Assembly: GCF_014360585.1 (NCBI RefSeq)
Contig: NZ_JACIXG010000011.1
Span: 1-64,000 of the forward strand
Reading direction: 5' to 3'
Length of the DNA stretch: 64,000 nucleotides
From: Nocardioides sp.
GTDB lineage: Bacteria > Actinomycetota > Actinomycetes > Propionibacteriales > Nocardioidaceae
Below the pieces are notes generated by a model. The model was given only the letters and a program-made list of their open reading frames with translations. It had not been told where the DNA came from and searched no databases. Below, piece after piece: positions 16,431-25,726 of the stretch. The first letter of the stretch is position 1. Each line of letters starts with the position of its first letter. The translations under genes and the position numbers were made by a program.

Positions 16431-18557
16431 TCACTCGATCAGTCCGAGCCGCTCACGCAGGAAGGTCCAGGCGAAGGCGGACAGGTGGGCGGACTGGGCG
16501 TTGTTGGCCGCCCCGCCGTGACCTCCCTCGATGTTCTCGTAGTAGGTGACGTCCTTGCCGGTGGCGGCCAGCAGCGCGGCCATCTTGCGGGCGTGGCCGG
16601 GGTGGACGCGGTCGTCCTTGGTGGAGGTGGTGAGCAGGACGGGCGGGTAGGTCCTCGCCCCGTCGAGCAGGTGATAGGGCGAGAAGGTCTTGATGTACTC
16701 CCACTCCTCCGGCACGTCGGGGTCGCCGTACTCGGCCATCCACGACGCCCCGGCGAGGAGATGGGAGTAGCGCCTCATGTCCAGCAGCGGCACCTGGATC
16801 ACGACTGCGCCAAACAGCTCCGGGTAGAGCGTCAGCATGTTTCCGGTCAGCAGGCCGCCGTTGGATCCGCCCTGGATCCCGAGGTGGCTCGCGTCGCTCA
16901 CCCCGGTCTCGGCGAGGTGGCGGGCGACGGCGGCGAAGTCCTCGTAGGCCTTGTGCCGGTTCTCCTTCAGCGCTGCCTGGTGCCAGGCCGGGCCGTACTC
17001 CCCTCCTCCACGGATGTTGGCGACGGCGTAGACCCCACCCTCGCTGAGCCAGCTCCGGCCGACCCCCGCGGAGTAACCCGGCGTCATCGGGATCTCGAAG
17101 CCGCCGTAGCCGTAGAGCAGCGTCGGGGCCGGGCCTGCGCCGTCGAGCGCCGCCTCGGGGCCGACGATGAAGTACGGCACGCGGGTGCCGTCCTTCGACG
17201 TGGCGAAGCGCTGCTCGGCGCGCAGCCCCTCGGTGTCGAACCAGGCCGGCGCCGACTTCAGCGGCTCGATCGTCTCCGCGCCAATCTCGGTCAGTCCGTA
17301 CGTCGCCGGGGTCAGGTAGCCGCTGGTGACGACCCAGACCTCGTCGGACTCGACCGCGTCGACCGCGCGCGTGCCGACCGCGGCCACGGGGTCGGTCGCC
17401 GGGAAGTCGGAGCGCGTCCATTCCGCGTTGCCCGACGCCGGCGGCGTCAATGTGTGCAGGCGGTTCTTGACGTCCTCGAAGACGTTGAGGACCAGGTGGT
17501 TGCGGGTCCAGGTCGCACCGGCGAGCGAGGTGCTCGGGGTGGGCTCGAAGAGCACGGTGAGGTCGCGCTCGCCAGCCAGGAACCGGTCAGCCTCGATCGC
17601 GAGCAGCGAGCCGGCGGCGTACGTCCTCTCCTTCGGCGCCCACTCGTCGCGGAGCTCGACGACCAGCCACTCGCGGTGGAACCCGGCCTCGGCCGAGTCG
17701 GGGATGTCGAGCTTGGTGAGGGTCTGCTCGGGGGTGCCGGGGTCGGTGACGACGTACGTCTCGGACCGGTAGAACGCGATCGAGCGGCTGACCAGGTCGC
17801 GTTCGAAGCCGGGGGTGTGGATGTGGCGGGCGGAGATGTACATGTCCTCGTCGGTGCCCTCGTAGACCACCGCCGCGTCCTCGAACGGGGTGCCGCGGCG
17901 CCACAGCTTCACGATGCGCGGGTAGCCGCTCGGGGTCAGCGAGCCCGGTCCGAAGTCGGTGAAGACGTAGACCGCGTCGGGGCCGCACCAGGAGAGCCCA
18001 CCCTTGGCGCCGCCCTGCCCCACGGCACGGGTGAACCCACCGTCCGCGGGCGCTACGAACGCCTTCTCGACCAGGTCGAACTCCCTGGTCACGTCGGCGT
18101 CCGAGCCACCCGGCGAGAGGTCGACGAGCACCTTGCGCCACGGCTCGCCGGGCTCGGGCCGGAGCACCGAGGCGCCGTGCCACACCCAGCTCTCGCCCTC
18201 CTCGGCGGCGAGCGCGTCGAGATCGAGCAGGAGCTCCCACTCGGGGTCGTCGGTGCGGTAGGACTCCGGCGTGGTGCGCCGCCAGATGCCGCGCTCGTGG
18301 TCGGCGTCGCGCCAGAAGTTGTAGAGATGCTCACCGAGGAGCGAGACCTCGGGCACCCGGTCGTCGGAGTCGAGCACCTCGAGGATGCGCGCCTCGATCT
18401 CGGCGAACACGGGATCGGCCCCGACGCTCGCATGGGCCTCCTCGTTGCGGGCCCGGACCCAGGCCAGCGCGTCTGCGCCCTCGACCTCCTCCAGCCAGCC
18501 GAACGGATCCTCCCCGGCAGGGTCGAGCGGGGTCACGATCGTCAGCTCAGAGGTCAT
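16431..18557 (-). CDS. Prolyl oligopeptidase family serine peptidase (S9A)
   Basis: 708 residues with no signal peptide, so cytosolic. An N-terminal beta-propeller (about residues 70-415) caps a C-terminal alpha/beta hydrolase domain. The catalytic serine lies in GIQGGSNGGLLTG, the aspartate in STKDDRVHPGHARKM and the histidine in IEGGHGGAANN. The domain order and size fit S9A oligopeptidases, which cleave short peptides after proline or, in oligopeptidase B, after basic residues; specificity cannot be settled here. The ATG has GGAGG 8 bases upstream. It is divergent from the AarF-like gene, with a 134-bp gap. Confidence 0.92.
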   Translation of the reverse strand: MTSELTIVTPLDPAGEDPFGWLEEVEGADALAWVRARNEEAHASVGADPVFAEIEARILEVLDSDDRVPEVSLLGEHLYNFWRDADHERGIWRRTTPESYRTDDPEWELLLDLDALAAEEGESWVWHGASVLRPEPGEPWRKVLVDLSPGGSDADVTREFDLVEKAFVAPADGGFTRAVGQGGAKGGLSWCGPDAVYVFTDFGPGSLTPSGYPRIVKLWRRGTPFEDAAVVYEGTDEDMYISARHIHTPGFERDLVSRSIAFYRSETYVVTDPGTPEQTLTKLDIPDSAEAGFHREWLVVELRDEWAPKERTYAAGSLLAIEADRFLAGERDLTVLFEPTPSTSLAGATWTRNHLVLNVFEDVKNRLHTLTPPASGNAEWTRSDFPATDPVAAVGTRAVDAVESDEVWVVTSGYLTPATYGLTEIGAETIEPLKSAPAWFDTEGLRAEQRFATSKDGTRVPYFIVGPEAALDGAGPAPTLLYGYGGFEIPMTPGYSAGVGRSWLSEGGVYAVANIRGGGEYGPAWHQAALKENRHKAYEDFAAVARHLAETGVSDASHLGIQGGSNGGLLTGNMLTLYPELFGAVVIQVPLLDMRRYSHLLAGASWMAEYGDPDVPEEWEYIKTFSPYHLLDGARTYPPVLLTTSTKDDRVHPGHARKMAALLAATGKDVTYYENIEGGHGGAANNAQSAHLSAFAWTFLRERLGLIE

Positions 18558-18614
18558 GCCACCGCCTCCGTAGGGCAGGGCAAAGAGTACGGATGCGGTG
18601 GCCTGACGCTTGTC

Positions 18615-18638
18615 GTCGTTCGCTGGCGCTCACTCATG
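18615..18638. repeat. Dispersed TGAGCG...CAGCGAACGAC element, copy 1
   Basis: Reads GTCGTTCGCTGGCGCTCACT on the plus strand. Its complement matches the elements at 36431-36452 and 49364-49388 imperfectly. Here it lies in the divergent gap and touches no coding end. Confidence 0.5.
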
Positions 18639-18691
18639 CGGGAAGGCTACTTCGCAGGGCCCGAGTTGCAGCCGACAGGCACACTGGCCTC

Positions 18692-20029
18692 ATGAATGAG
18701 GCGGAGGGGTCGTCGAAAGGTCTACCGCGGCGAGCGGCGACACGGACGGCCAAGCTGGCCGCGCTGCCGATGGGTTACGCCGGGCGCAAGGCGCTCGGGC
18801 TCGGGAAGCGGATCGGGGGCAAGCCCGCCGAGGCCGTGCTGGCCGATGTCCACCAGCGTACGGCCGACCAGCTGTTCCGCACCCTGGGTGAGCTCAAGGG
18901 CGGCGCGATGAAGTTCGGCCAGATGCTCTCGGTGATGGAGGCGGCCCTGCCCGAGTCGCAGGCGGCCCACTACCGAGACCAGCTCACCCGGCTCCAGGAC
19001 TCCGCTCCCCCGATGCCGACCGGGATCGTACGCGGCCTGCTGGCCCGAGACCTCGGCAAGGACTGGTCCGAGCGGCTGGTCGAGCTCTCCGAGGAGCCGG
19101 CCGCCTCGGCCTCGATCGGACAGGTCCACCGGGGCCGGTGGGTCGACGGCCGCGAGGTGGCGGTGAAGGTGCAGTATCCCGGCTCCGAGGAGGCGCTGCG
19201 CGCCGACCTGCGCCAGATCGGCCGGCTGGGAGCGATCGGCAACGCGGTCGTGCCCGGCATGGACGTCAAAGCTCTCGTCGCCGAGATGCAGGAGCGGGTC
19301 ATCGAGGAGCTCGACTACCCGAAGGAGGCCGAGGCCCAGCACGTCTTCGCCGAGGCGTACGCCGACCATCCCCTGATCGACGTCCCCGATGTCGTCACAG
19401 TGGGCCCGTCGGTGCTCGTGACCGAGTGGGTGGAGTCGCAGGGCTCGATCGCGAAGGTGATCGCCGAGGGCACCACCGAGGAGCGCGACCACTACGGCGA
19501 GTTGCTCGCCCGGTTCTGGTTCTCCGCGCCCGAGCTGACCGGGATGCTGCACGCCGACCCGCACCCCGGCAACTTCCGGATCCTCCCCGACGGCCGGATG
19601 GCGGTGCTCGACTTCGGGCTCGCCGCCCGGCTCCCGGAGCGAGGCTTCCCCGAGCCGATGGGTCGACTCATCCGGATCGCCTCGACCGGCGACGCCGAGG
19701 CGCTGGTCGAGGGTCTGCGCGACGTCGGCTTCATCCGTGACGGGATCAAGGTCGAGCCGCAGCACGTGCTCGACTACCTGGCCCCGTTCGTGACCCCAGC
19801 GCTGGAGGAGCGCTTCCGGTTCACCCGGGAGTGGATGCGGGAGGAGTTCAAGCGGATCAACGATCCCAAGGACCCTGCCTACACCGTCGGCCTCAAGCTC
19901 AACCTGCCGCCGTCCTACCTGCTCATCCACCGGGTCTGGCTCGGTGGGCTCGGGGTGCTCGCACAGCTCAACGCCGAGGCGCCGTTCCGGGAGATCCTCG
20001 AGGAGCACCTGCCGGGTTTCGCGGGCTGA
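18692..20029 (+). CDS. ABC1/AarF/UbiB-like atypical kinase
   Basis: 445 residues of the ABC1/UbiB/AarF family. The family KxGQ motif is present as GGAMKFGQMLSVME, the A-rich nucleotide loop as PAASASIGQVHRGRW, the lysine as VAVKVQYPG, and the HADPHPGNF and LDFGLAARL catalytic motifs follow. UbiB members support ubiquinone synthesis; actinobacteria use menaquinone, so the target may be a quinone or lipid (inference). Members often carry C-terminal membrane helices, but this one has no obvious pair. The start is ATG 18692, with CACACT six bases upstream, so it may be leaderless. It converges on the VOC gene. Confidence 0.9.
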   Translation: MNEAEGSSKGLPRRAATRTAKLAALPMGYAGRKALGLGKRIGGKPAEAVLADVHQRTADQLFRTLGELKGGAMKFGQMLSVMEAALPESQAAHYRDQLTRLQDSAPPMPTGIVRGLLARDLGKDWSERLVELSEEPAASASIGQVHRGRWVDGREVAVKVQYPGSEEALRADLRQIGRLGAIGNAVVPGMDVKALVAEMQERVIEELDYPKEAEAQHVFAEAYADHPLIDVPDVVTVGPSVLVTEWVESQGSIAKVIAEGTTEERDHYGELLARFWFSAPELTGMLHADPHPGNFRILPDGRMAVLDFGLAARLPERGFPEPMGRLIRIASTGDAEALVEGLRDVGFIRDGIKVEPQHVLDYLAPFVTPALEERFRFTREWMREEFKRINDPKDPAYTVGLKLNLPPSYLLIHRVWLGGLGVLAQLNAEAPFREILEEHLPGFAG

Positions 20030-20031
20030 GG

Positions 20032-20451
20032 TCAGGCCTGGTCCGGCAGCACGGTCTGTCCCACCGGGCCAGGGTTGTAGGCGATCTCCCAGCGGACGCC
20101 GTCAGGGTCGGCGAAGTAGCCGGTGTAGCCGCCCCACGCCCTCTCCTCGGCGGCGGAGGCCACGCGCCCGAGCGACCGGGCGAGCCACAGGATGCCGTCG
20201 ACCTCCTCGCGGGTGGCGACGTTGTGGGCGAGGGTGAACGGGGCCACGCCGTCGGCGGCGGCGATCGGACCGACCTCCTCCTCGAACTCGGCCCGGTCCC
20301 ACAGCGAGAGGATCACGTGCTCACCGACACGGATCATGAGCACCCCGTCGGCCTCGAGCTCCGGGGTCCAGCCGAGTCCGTCGACGTAGAACGCCCGACT
20401 CACCGCGACGTCGGCGACGGCGAGCGTGATGAAGCTGATGCGCTGGTCCAT
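20032..20451 (-). CDS. VOC family protein (glyoxalase-like)
   Basis: 139-residue single VOC module pair. It begins MDQRISFITLAVADVAVSRAF and ends YTGYFADPDGVRWEIAYNPG, with the family's metal-side Glu in the final strand. Size and ends match glyoxalase/bleomycin-resistance relatives that bind or modify small molecules; the substrate is unknown. The stop lies two bases after the stop of the convergent AarF gene. Confidence 0.85.
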   Translation of the reverse strand: MDQRISFITLAVADVAVSRAFYVDGLGWTPELEADGVLMIRVGEHVILSLWDRAEFEEEVGPIAAADGVAPFTLAHNVATREEVDGILWLARSLGRVASAAEERAWGGYTGYFADPDGVRWEIAYNPGPVGQTVLPDQA

Positions 20452-20482
20452 GGCAGCCAAGGCTGCCACAGACCAGCGGGGC

Positions 20483-20800
20483 TCAGGCGTCCTTCGTGCT
20501 GCCCGGCTTCTCTCGCAGGACGTCGCGGCGAGCGCGGTACTCGTTCTCGTCGATCTCGCCCGCGGCGTACCTCTCGGCCAGCCTCGCCTCACCCGCGCGC
20601 CGCGGCCCCTCGGCCACCCGCTTGCGGGCGAGGACGACGATCGCGGTGATGATCGCCGCGATCACGAGGAACCACAGGATGGGGAAGATCGGCCAGAACG
20701 CCGGCGGCCCTCCCCCGTCGTGCCACGGGCCGCTCTCGCGCCACGGACCCCAGCTGTCGCCGGTCACGGCCAGGGTTGCCATCGTCTCGTTGATGCTCAT
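20483..20800 (-). CDS. Small membrane protein with C-terminal SHOCT-like domain
   Basis: 105 residues. A Trp/Gly/Pro-rich N-terminus is followed by one membrane helix at about residues 40-60 (FPILWFLVIAAIITAIVVLA). A basic stretch and a SHOCT-like C-terminal motif then follow, EARLAERYAAGEIDENEYRARRDVL. SHOCT domains are short helical modules found at the ends of membrane proteins and are thought to aid oligomerisation. No partner is evident; it may be cotranscribed with the VOC gene 31 bases downstream. Confidence 0.78.
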   Translation of the reverse strand: MSINETMATLAVTGDSWGPWRESGPWHDGGGPPAFWPIFPILWFLVIAAIITAIVVLARKRVAEGPRRAGEARLAERYAAGEIDENEYRARRDVLREKPGSTKDA

Positions 20801-20918
20801 CGTTCTGTCCAATCTGCTGGGCTCTCTGTGCCCTCCAGACTGCTGCGCCCGAGCCGCCGGCACATCGGTTCAAAAGCGGGGACGGGGTACGCAATCCCGC
20901 GTAGGTTAAGACCTCGAG

Positions 20919-20937
20919 TAAGGTACGCCTAACCTAA
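20919..20937. promoter_or_regulatory. DtxR/IdeR iron box
   Basis: TAAGGTACGCCTAACCTAA matches the 19-bp DtxR/IdeR consensus TTAGGTTAGGCTAACCTAA at most positions. It lies 17 bases before the ATG of the siderophore-binding lipoprotein, where Fe-bound repressor would block transcription. A partial second site (GTAGGTTAAGACCTCG) precedes it. Confidence 0.85.
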
Positions 20938-20954
20938 ACAGAAAGCGGGACGAG

Positions 20955-21986
20955 ATGTTCATCGCACGGAAGGCGGCGGTGCCCGTCGCACTCGTCGTGG
21001 CCGCGGCAGGCCTGGCGGCGTGTGGCTCTGACACCGAAGGCTCCTCGAAGAACGCTGCGGGCGGGAGCTGGAAGCCCGTCACCGTGCAGCACGCTTACGG
21101 CGAGACGGTCATCGAGAAGAAGCCCGAGCGGGTGGCCACCGTCGACTTCGCCAACCAGGAGGTCCCGCTAGCGCTCGGGATCGTCCCTGTGGGCATGTCG
21201 AAGATGACCTGGGGCGACGACGACGGCGACGGCGTCCAGCAGTGGACCGAGGACAAGCTGAAGGAGCTCGACGCCAAGACGCCTGTGCTGTTCGACGAGA
21301 CCGACGGCTACGACTTCGAGGCCGTCGCCGGCACGAACCCCGACGTCATTCTCGCCGGCTACTCGGGCCTGACCGAGGACGACTACAACACTCTCAGCGA
21401 GATCGCCCCGGTGGTCGCCTTCCCGGACGACCCGTGGGCGACCGAGTGGCGCGACTCCGTCCTCCAGAACGCCAAGGGCCTCGGCATGGAGTCCGAGGGC
21501 AAGGACCTGGTCGAGGACCTGGAGCAGACCATCGCCGACGCCGCGGCGTCGCGACCCGAGCTCGAGGGCACGACCGGCATGTTCATGACCCATGTCGACC
21601 CGGCAGACCTGAGCGAGATCAACTTCTACAGCGCCGCTGACACGCGGTCGAAGTACCTCGCCGACCTCGGCATGGAGGTCGCTCCGAGCATCATCAAGGC
21701 CACCGGCGACAGCGGCGACTACTCCGGCTCGATCAGCACCGAGCGGGCCGACGAGCTCGCTGACGTCGACGTCATCATCACCTACGGCGGCCAGGAGCTC
21801 ATCGACGCCCTCGAGGGGGACCCGGTGCTCTCCCAGCTGCCGGCAGTGAAGAACAAGGCGATCGTCACCCTCGACGGCGCCGAGGCGATGGGCACCGCGG
21901 CCAACCCGACCGCGCTGTCGGTGCCGGCCCTCGCGGAGGACTATGTCGGCCTGCTGGCCGACGCAGCCGCGTACACCACCGAGTGA
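20955..21986 (+). CDS. Ferric-siderophore substrate-binding lipoprotein
   Basis: 343 residues. A lipoprotein signal peptide ends in the lipobox LAAC (Cys23). The mature protein has the two-lobed FecB/FhuD-type fold: first lobe KPERVATVDFANQEVPLALG, then PDVILAGYSGLTEDDYNTLSEIAPVVAFP and a helix backbone. Tethered outside the membrane, it should capture ferric siderophore and deliver it to the FecCD pair encoded next. The particular siderophore cannot be told. Repressed by iron through the box upstream. It is the first gene of a four-gene operon. Confidence 0.93.
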   Translation: MFIARKAAVPVALVVAAAGLAACGSDTEGSSKNAAGGSWKPVTVQHAYGETVIEKKPERVATVDFANQEVPLALGIVPVGMSKMTWGDDDGDGVQQWTEDKLKELDAKTPVLFDETDGYDFEAVAGTNPDVILAGYSGLTEDDYNTLSEIAPVVAFPDDPWATEWRDSVLQNAKGLGMESEGKDLVEDLEQTIADAAASRPELEGTTGMFMTHVDPADLSEINFYSAADTRSKYLADLGMEVAPSIIKATGDSGDYSGSISTERADELADVDVIITYGGQELIDALEGDPVLSQLPAVKNKAIVTLDGAEAMGTAANPTALSVPALAEDYVGLLADAAAYTTE

Positions 21987-22014
21987 CCGTCGCGCGACGA
22001 CGGATCGACGTGAG

Positions 22015-23073
22015 ATGACGACGTCTCTGACCAGCCCTCCAGGATCCGCGCCCGCCGACCCCGCAGCCCAGCTGCGCGGCACCCGGCGGACGCGGAGCCT
22101 GGCGCTGCTCGTGCTCGCAGCCGCCGTCCTGGCGGCCGCGGCCACCTCCATCGTCCTGGGCTCGCGCGAGGCGTCCTGGGCCGACATCTGGGCCGGCGTC
22201 TCCGGCCAGGCGGAGGGGTTCGCCCAGGCCGCGGTCGCCAAGCGGGTGCCACGTACGGTGCTGGCTGCCGCCGCGGGAGCCGCGCTGGCGGTGTCGGGAC
22301 TGGTGCTGCAGGGCATCACCCGTAACCCGCTGGCCGACCCCGGCATCCTGGGGATCAACACGGGCTCCTCCCTGGCCGTCGTCGCCGGTATCGCCTGGTT
22401 CGGCCTGGTCTCCCCGATCAGCTACATCTGGGTCGCCATCCTCGGCGCGGCGCTCGCATCGGCGTTCGTGTGGACGGTCGGGTCGCTGGGCCGAGGCGGC
22501 GCCACCCCGCTCAAGCTCACCCTCGCCGGCGCCGCCACCGCTGCCGCGCTGTCGTCCTTCGTCACCGCGGTCGTCCTGCCCCGACCCGACATCTCCGAGA
22601 ACGTCGTCTCCTGGCAGGTCGGCGGCGTCGGCGGAGCCACCGACGACAAGCTGTGGCTGGTGGCACCGTTCCTCTTCGTCGGCGCTCTGCTGTGCGTCTG
22701 GTGCGCCCGCGGACTCAACATGCTCGGCCTCGGCGACGACCTCGCCTCCGGCCTGGGCGAGCACGTGACCCGGACCAGGCTGCTGGCCGCCGTCGGTGCC
22801 GTCACCCTCGCCGGGGCGACCACCGCGATCACGGGACCGATCGCGTTCGTCGGGCTGGTCGTGCCGCACATCGGTCGCCTCCTGATCGGGACCGACCACC
22901 GCTGGCTGCTTCCCTTCAGCGTGATGGGCGGCGCGGTGCTGCTGTTGGTCGCGGACGTCCTCGGACGCGTCGTCGCCCCGCCGACCGAGGTGGACGTCGG
23001 GATCATCACCGCCATCGTCGGAGCGCCGGTCCTCATCGCGGTCGTGCGCCAGGCCAAGGTGCGTGAGCTGTGA
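22015..23073 (+). CDS. FecCD-family siderophore ABC permease 1
   Basis: 352 residues with about nine or ten membrane helices. It carries the FecCD signatures RVPRTVLAAAAGAALAVSG, LQGITRNPLADPGILGIN and ITGPIAFVGLVVPHIGR. The N-terminal 25 residues are polar and cytosolic. ATG 22015 lies 28 bases after the binding-protein stop. The gene overlaps the second permease by GTGA, so the two subunits are coupled and form a heterodimer. Confidence 0.93.
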   Translation: MTTSLTSPPGSAPADPAAQLRGTRRTRSLALLVLAAAVLAAAATSIVLGSREASWADIWAGVSGQAEGFAQAAVAKRVPRTVLAAAAGAALAVSGLVLQGITRNPLADPGILGINTGSSLAVVAGIAWFGLVSPISYIWVAILGAALASAFVWTVGSLGRGGATPLKLTLAGAATAAALSSFVTAVVLPRPDISENVVSWQVGGVGGATDDKLWLVAPFLFVGALLCVWCARGLNMLGLGDDLASGLGEHVTRTRLLAAVGAVTLAGATTAITGPIAFVGLVVPHIGRLLIGTDHRWLLPFSVMGGAVLLLVADVLGRVVAPPTEVDVGIITAIVGAPVLIAVVRQAKVREL

Positions 23074-24155
23074 CCGTCTCCCCCTACGCCATCGGGGCCG
23101 AGGCGGCCGACGCTGCCGACGCTGCCGCGGACCTGCGCCTGGTCGTCGCGGCCCGCCGGGGCCGCGAGCGCAGGCGTCGTCAGCTGATCGCCCTCCTGAC
23201 CGCACTCGTGGCGGCCGCCTACCTCGGCAGCCTGATGCTTGGCTCGACCACCTACGGACTCGGCGAGGTGGCCTCGGTCGTGTTGGGCGACGGTGCCGGC
23301 GGTGCCGAGTTCATCGTCGGACGGCTGCGGTTGCCCCGAGCCACCCTCGCGCTGGTGGTGGGGATCGCCTTCGGGTTGGCGGGCGTCACCTTCCAGACCC
23401 TGCTGCGCAACCCGCTCGCGAGCCCCGACGTCATCGGCGTGACCGAGGGCGCGAGCGCTGCCGCGGCCGTCGCCATCGTCAGCTTCTCGCTCGGCGGCCT
23501 CCTCGTCTCCTGGGTCGCGGTCACGGCAGGGGTGGGCGTCGCGCTCACCATCTACCTGCTGGCCTATCGGCGCGGCACCGCGGCCGGTACGCGTCTGATC
23601 CTCATCGGCATCGGCATGGCCGCGATGATGCAGAGCGTCATCTCCTGGCAGCTCGAGCGCGCCACCAACTTCCAGCTCGCCGAGGCTCTGCGCTGGCTCA
23701 CCGGCAGCCTGAACGGAGCGCTGTGGCGCGACGTCCTCGTGGTCCTCACGGCGGTCGTCGTGCTGGGCGGCGCCGTGCTGCTCCAGACACGTGCCCTCGC
23801 TGCCGCACAGCTCGGTGACGATGCGGCCTCCGCCCTCGGCGTACGCATCGAACGGACGCGGCTGCTCACGATCGTCGCCGCGGTCGGGCTGGTGTGCGTG
23901 GCGACGGCGGCATCCGGACCGATCGCGTTCCTCGCTCTGCTGTCCGGTCCCATCGCAGCCCGGATCGTCGGCTCCCGGGGCTCCCTCCTGGTTCCGGCGG
24001 CCCTGGTCGGCGCGCTGCTCACCCTCGTCGCCGACTTCGCGGGCCAGTACGCCTTCGGCACCCGGATGCCGGTCGGCGTGGTCACCGGCATCCTCGGCGC
24101 TCCCTACCTGCTCTACCTCATCGTCCGCGTCAACAGAGTCGGAGGCACCCTGTGA
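23070..24155 (+). CDS. FecCD-family siderophore ABC permease 2
   Basis: 361 residues, a second FecCD-type permease with RLPRATLALVVGIAFGLAG, TLLRNPLASPDVIG and ASGPIAFLALLSGPIAARIVG. A highly charged N-terminal stretch (AARRGRERRRRQ) precedes the first helix. It starts at GTG 23070 within the previous stop and overlaps the ATPase gene by GTGA. Having two different permeases is usual for actinobacterial siderophore importers. Confidence 0.93.
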   Translation: MTVSPYAIGAEAADAADAAADLRLVVAARRGRERRRRQLIALLTALVAAAYLGSLMLGSTTYGLGEVASVVLGDGAGGAEFIVGRLRLPRATLALVVGIAFGLAGVTFQTLLRNPLASPDVIGVTEGASAAAAVAIVSFSLGGLLVSWVAVTAGVGVALTIYLLAYRRGTAAGTRLILIGIGMAAMMQSVISWQLERATNFQLAEALRWLTGSLNGALWRDVLVVLTAVVVLGGAVLLQTRALAAAQLGDDAASALGVRIERTRLLTIVAAVGLVCVATAASGPIAFLALLSGPIAARIVGSRGSLLVPAALVGALLTLVADFAGQYAFGTRMPVGVVTGILGAPYLLYLIVRVNRVGGTL

Positions 24156-24994
24156 CCCTCAACCAGCCCGCTGACCAGCCCAACGGCCGGCCGCGCTTGG
24201 AGATCGAGAGGCTGACTCTCGGCTACGGCGACCGGGAGGTCGTGCACGATCTGGATCTCGTCATCGCTCCGGGCGAGGTCACCGCCATCGTCGGTCCGAA
24301 CGCGTGCGGCAAGTCGACGCTGCTTCGGTCGATGACACGGCTGCTGCCGCCCCGGACCGGCCGCGTGCTCCTGGACGGCAAGGAGGTCCACGCGACGCCG
24401 GCCAAGCAGCTCGCCCGGCGGATGGGTCTGCTGCCGCAGTCGCCGATCGCGCCGGAGGGGATCACCGTCGGCGAACTGGTGGGCCGTGGCCGGCATCCGC
24501 ACCAGCGAGTCATGACTCGTTGGTCGGAGGCCGACGACCGCGCGGTGACCGCTGCGCTTCGCGCCACCGACACCGTCGAGCTGATCGGTCGCTCCGTCGA
24601 CGAGCTCTCCGGTGGCCAGCGTCAACGGGTCTGGATCGCGATGGCACTCGCGCAGGAGACCGAGGTGCTGCTCCTCGACGAGCCCACCACCTTCCTCGAC
24701 ATCAGCCATCAGGTCGAGGTGCTCGACCTGCTGACCGACCTCAACCGCAGCGCCGGCACCACGATCGTGATGGTGCTGCACGACCTCAACCTCGCCGCCC
24801 GTTACGCGGACAACCTCATCGCCCTGCACGACGGCCGCCTGCATTCGGCCGGCCGACCCCATGAGGTCTTGGTGCCGGAGCTCGTCCAGGACGTCTTCGG
24901 GATGCGAAGCACGGTCATCCAGGACCCGGTCTCGGCCAAGCCGCTCATGCTGCCGATGGGGCGTCACCACGTCGTGGCGCTGGACGCGCTCTAG
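24152..24994 (+). CDS. Ferric-siderophore ABC transporter ATPase
   Basis: 280-residue FecE/FepC-type ATPase. Walker A is GPNACGKST (Ala replaces the usual Gly, common in this family), the signature is DELSGGQRQR, Walker B is EVLLLDEPTTFLDI and the switch His is in VLHDLNLA. It ends the operon lipoprotein-permease-permease-ATPase. It drives uptake of ferric siderophore through the FecCD pair. Confidence 0.94.
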   Translation: MTLNQPADQPNGRPRLEIERLTLGYGDREVVHDLDLVIAPGEVTAIVGPNACGKSTLLRSMTRLLPPRTGRVLLDGKEVHATPAKQLARRMGLLPQSPIAPEGITVGELVGRGRHPHQRVMTRWSEADDRAVTAALRATDTVELIGRSVDELSGGQRQRVWIAMALAQETEVLLLDEPTTFLDISHQVEVLDLLTDLNRSAGTTIVMVLHDLNLAARYADNLIALHDGRLHSAGRPHEVLVPELVQDVFGMRSTVIQDPVSAKPLMLPMGRHHVVALDAL

Positions 24995-24999
24995 CTTGG

Positions 25000-25701
25000 C
25001 TACGCCCCGAGCCGACTGCGCTGGCGTCCGTGCTCGTCGAAGTTCTCCGGCGAGAGCCAGCGCTCGTGCTGCTCCCGGACGGCGGGCCACTCCTCGGCGG
25101 TGACGGAGAACCAGTCGGTGTCCCGGTTGCGGCCCTTGACGACCATGTGGTTGCGGAACCGGCCCTCGTAGGTGAACCCCAGTCGCTCCGCGGCCCGTCG
25201 TGACGGCTCGTTGAACGAGTCGAGCTTCCACTCGAACCGGCGGTAGCCCAGCTTGTCGAACGCATGCCGCATGAGCAGGTGGATCGCCTCGGTCGCCATC
25301 CGGGTCCGGGCCAGCGACGGGCCGAAGAGCACACCGCCGACCTCGATGCTCCCGTTCCCTGGATTGATGGCGTGGTAGCCCGCGACGCCGCTCGCCCGGC
25401 CGTCGCGTTCCCCTTCCTTCGGGACGAACGCGAACGGCACGACATCGTCGGCATCGACGAGACCCGCCAGGTGCATCCACAGCTCCTGCAGCGAGGTGGG
25501 CATCGGGATCGGCCGGTAGGTCCACAGGTCGGCGTCCCCGGGTCCGCAGACCCCGGTGTAGAGGTCCGAGTACAGCGTCGACGAGAGCGGCACGACCCGG
25601 ACGTAGCGCCCCTCCAGAGCCACCGGCTCCGGCCACGGCCGCGCCTGCCAGCCCTCGACGAGGTCACCCACGGGATAGGAGAAGTCGGTCACGGTGGTCA
25701 T
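25000..25701 (-). CDS. GNAT family N-acetyltransferase
   Basis: 233-residue RimL-like GNAT with SIEVGGVLFGPSLARTRMATEAIHLL (acetyl-CoA region, in which the usual QxxGxG is degenerate) and FNEPSRRAAERLGFTYEGRFRNHMVVKGRNRDTDWF. The target may be an amine-containing small molecule or protein N-terminus. The gene converges on the siderophore operon with five bases between stops, so any link to siderophore chemistry is only positional. The ATG has GGAGG nine bases upstream. Confidence 0.85.
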   Translation of the reverse strand: MTTVTDFSYPVGDLVEGWQARPWPEPVALEGRYVRVVPLSSTLYSDLYTGVCGPGDADLWTYRPIPMPTSLQELWMHLAGLVDADDVVPFAFVPKEGERDGRASGVAGYHAINPGNGSIEVGGVLFGPSLARTRMATEAIHLLMRHAFDKLGYRRFEWKLDSFNEPSRRAAERLGFTYEGRFRNHMVVKGRNRDTDWFSVTAEEWPAVREQHERWLSPENFDEHGRQRSRLGA

Positions 25702-25726
25702 TCTCGCCGACCTCCGTGACCGCTGC

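Noticed and set aside
16365..18695. 776-codon frame antisense to the prolyl oligopeptidase
   Set aside because: It mirrors the peptidase gene; high-GC DNA leaves such antisense frames open, and it has no ribosome site or recognisable domain.
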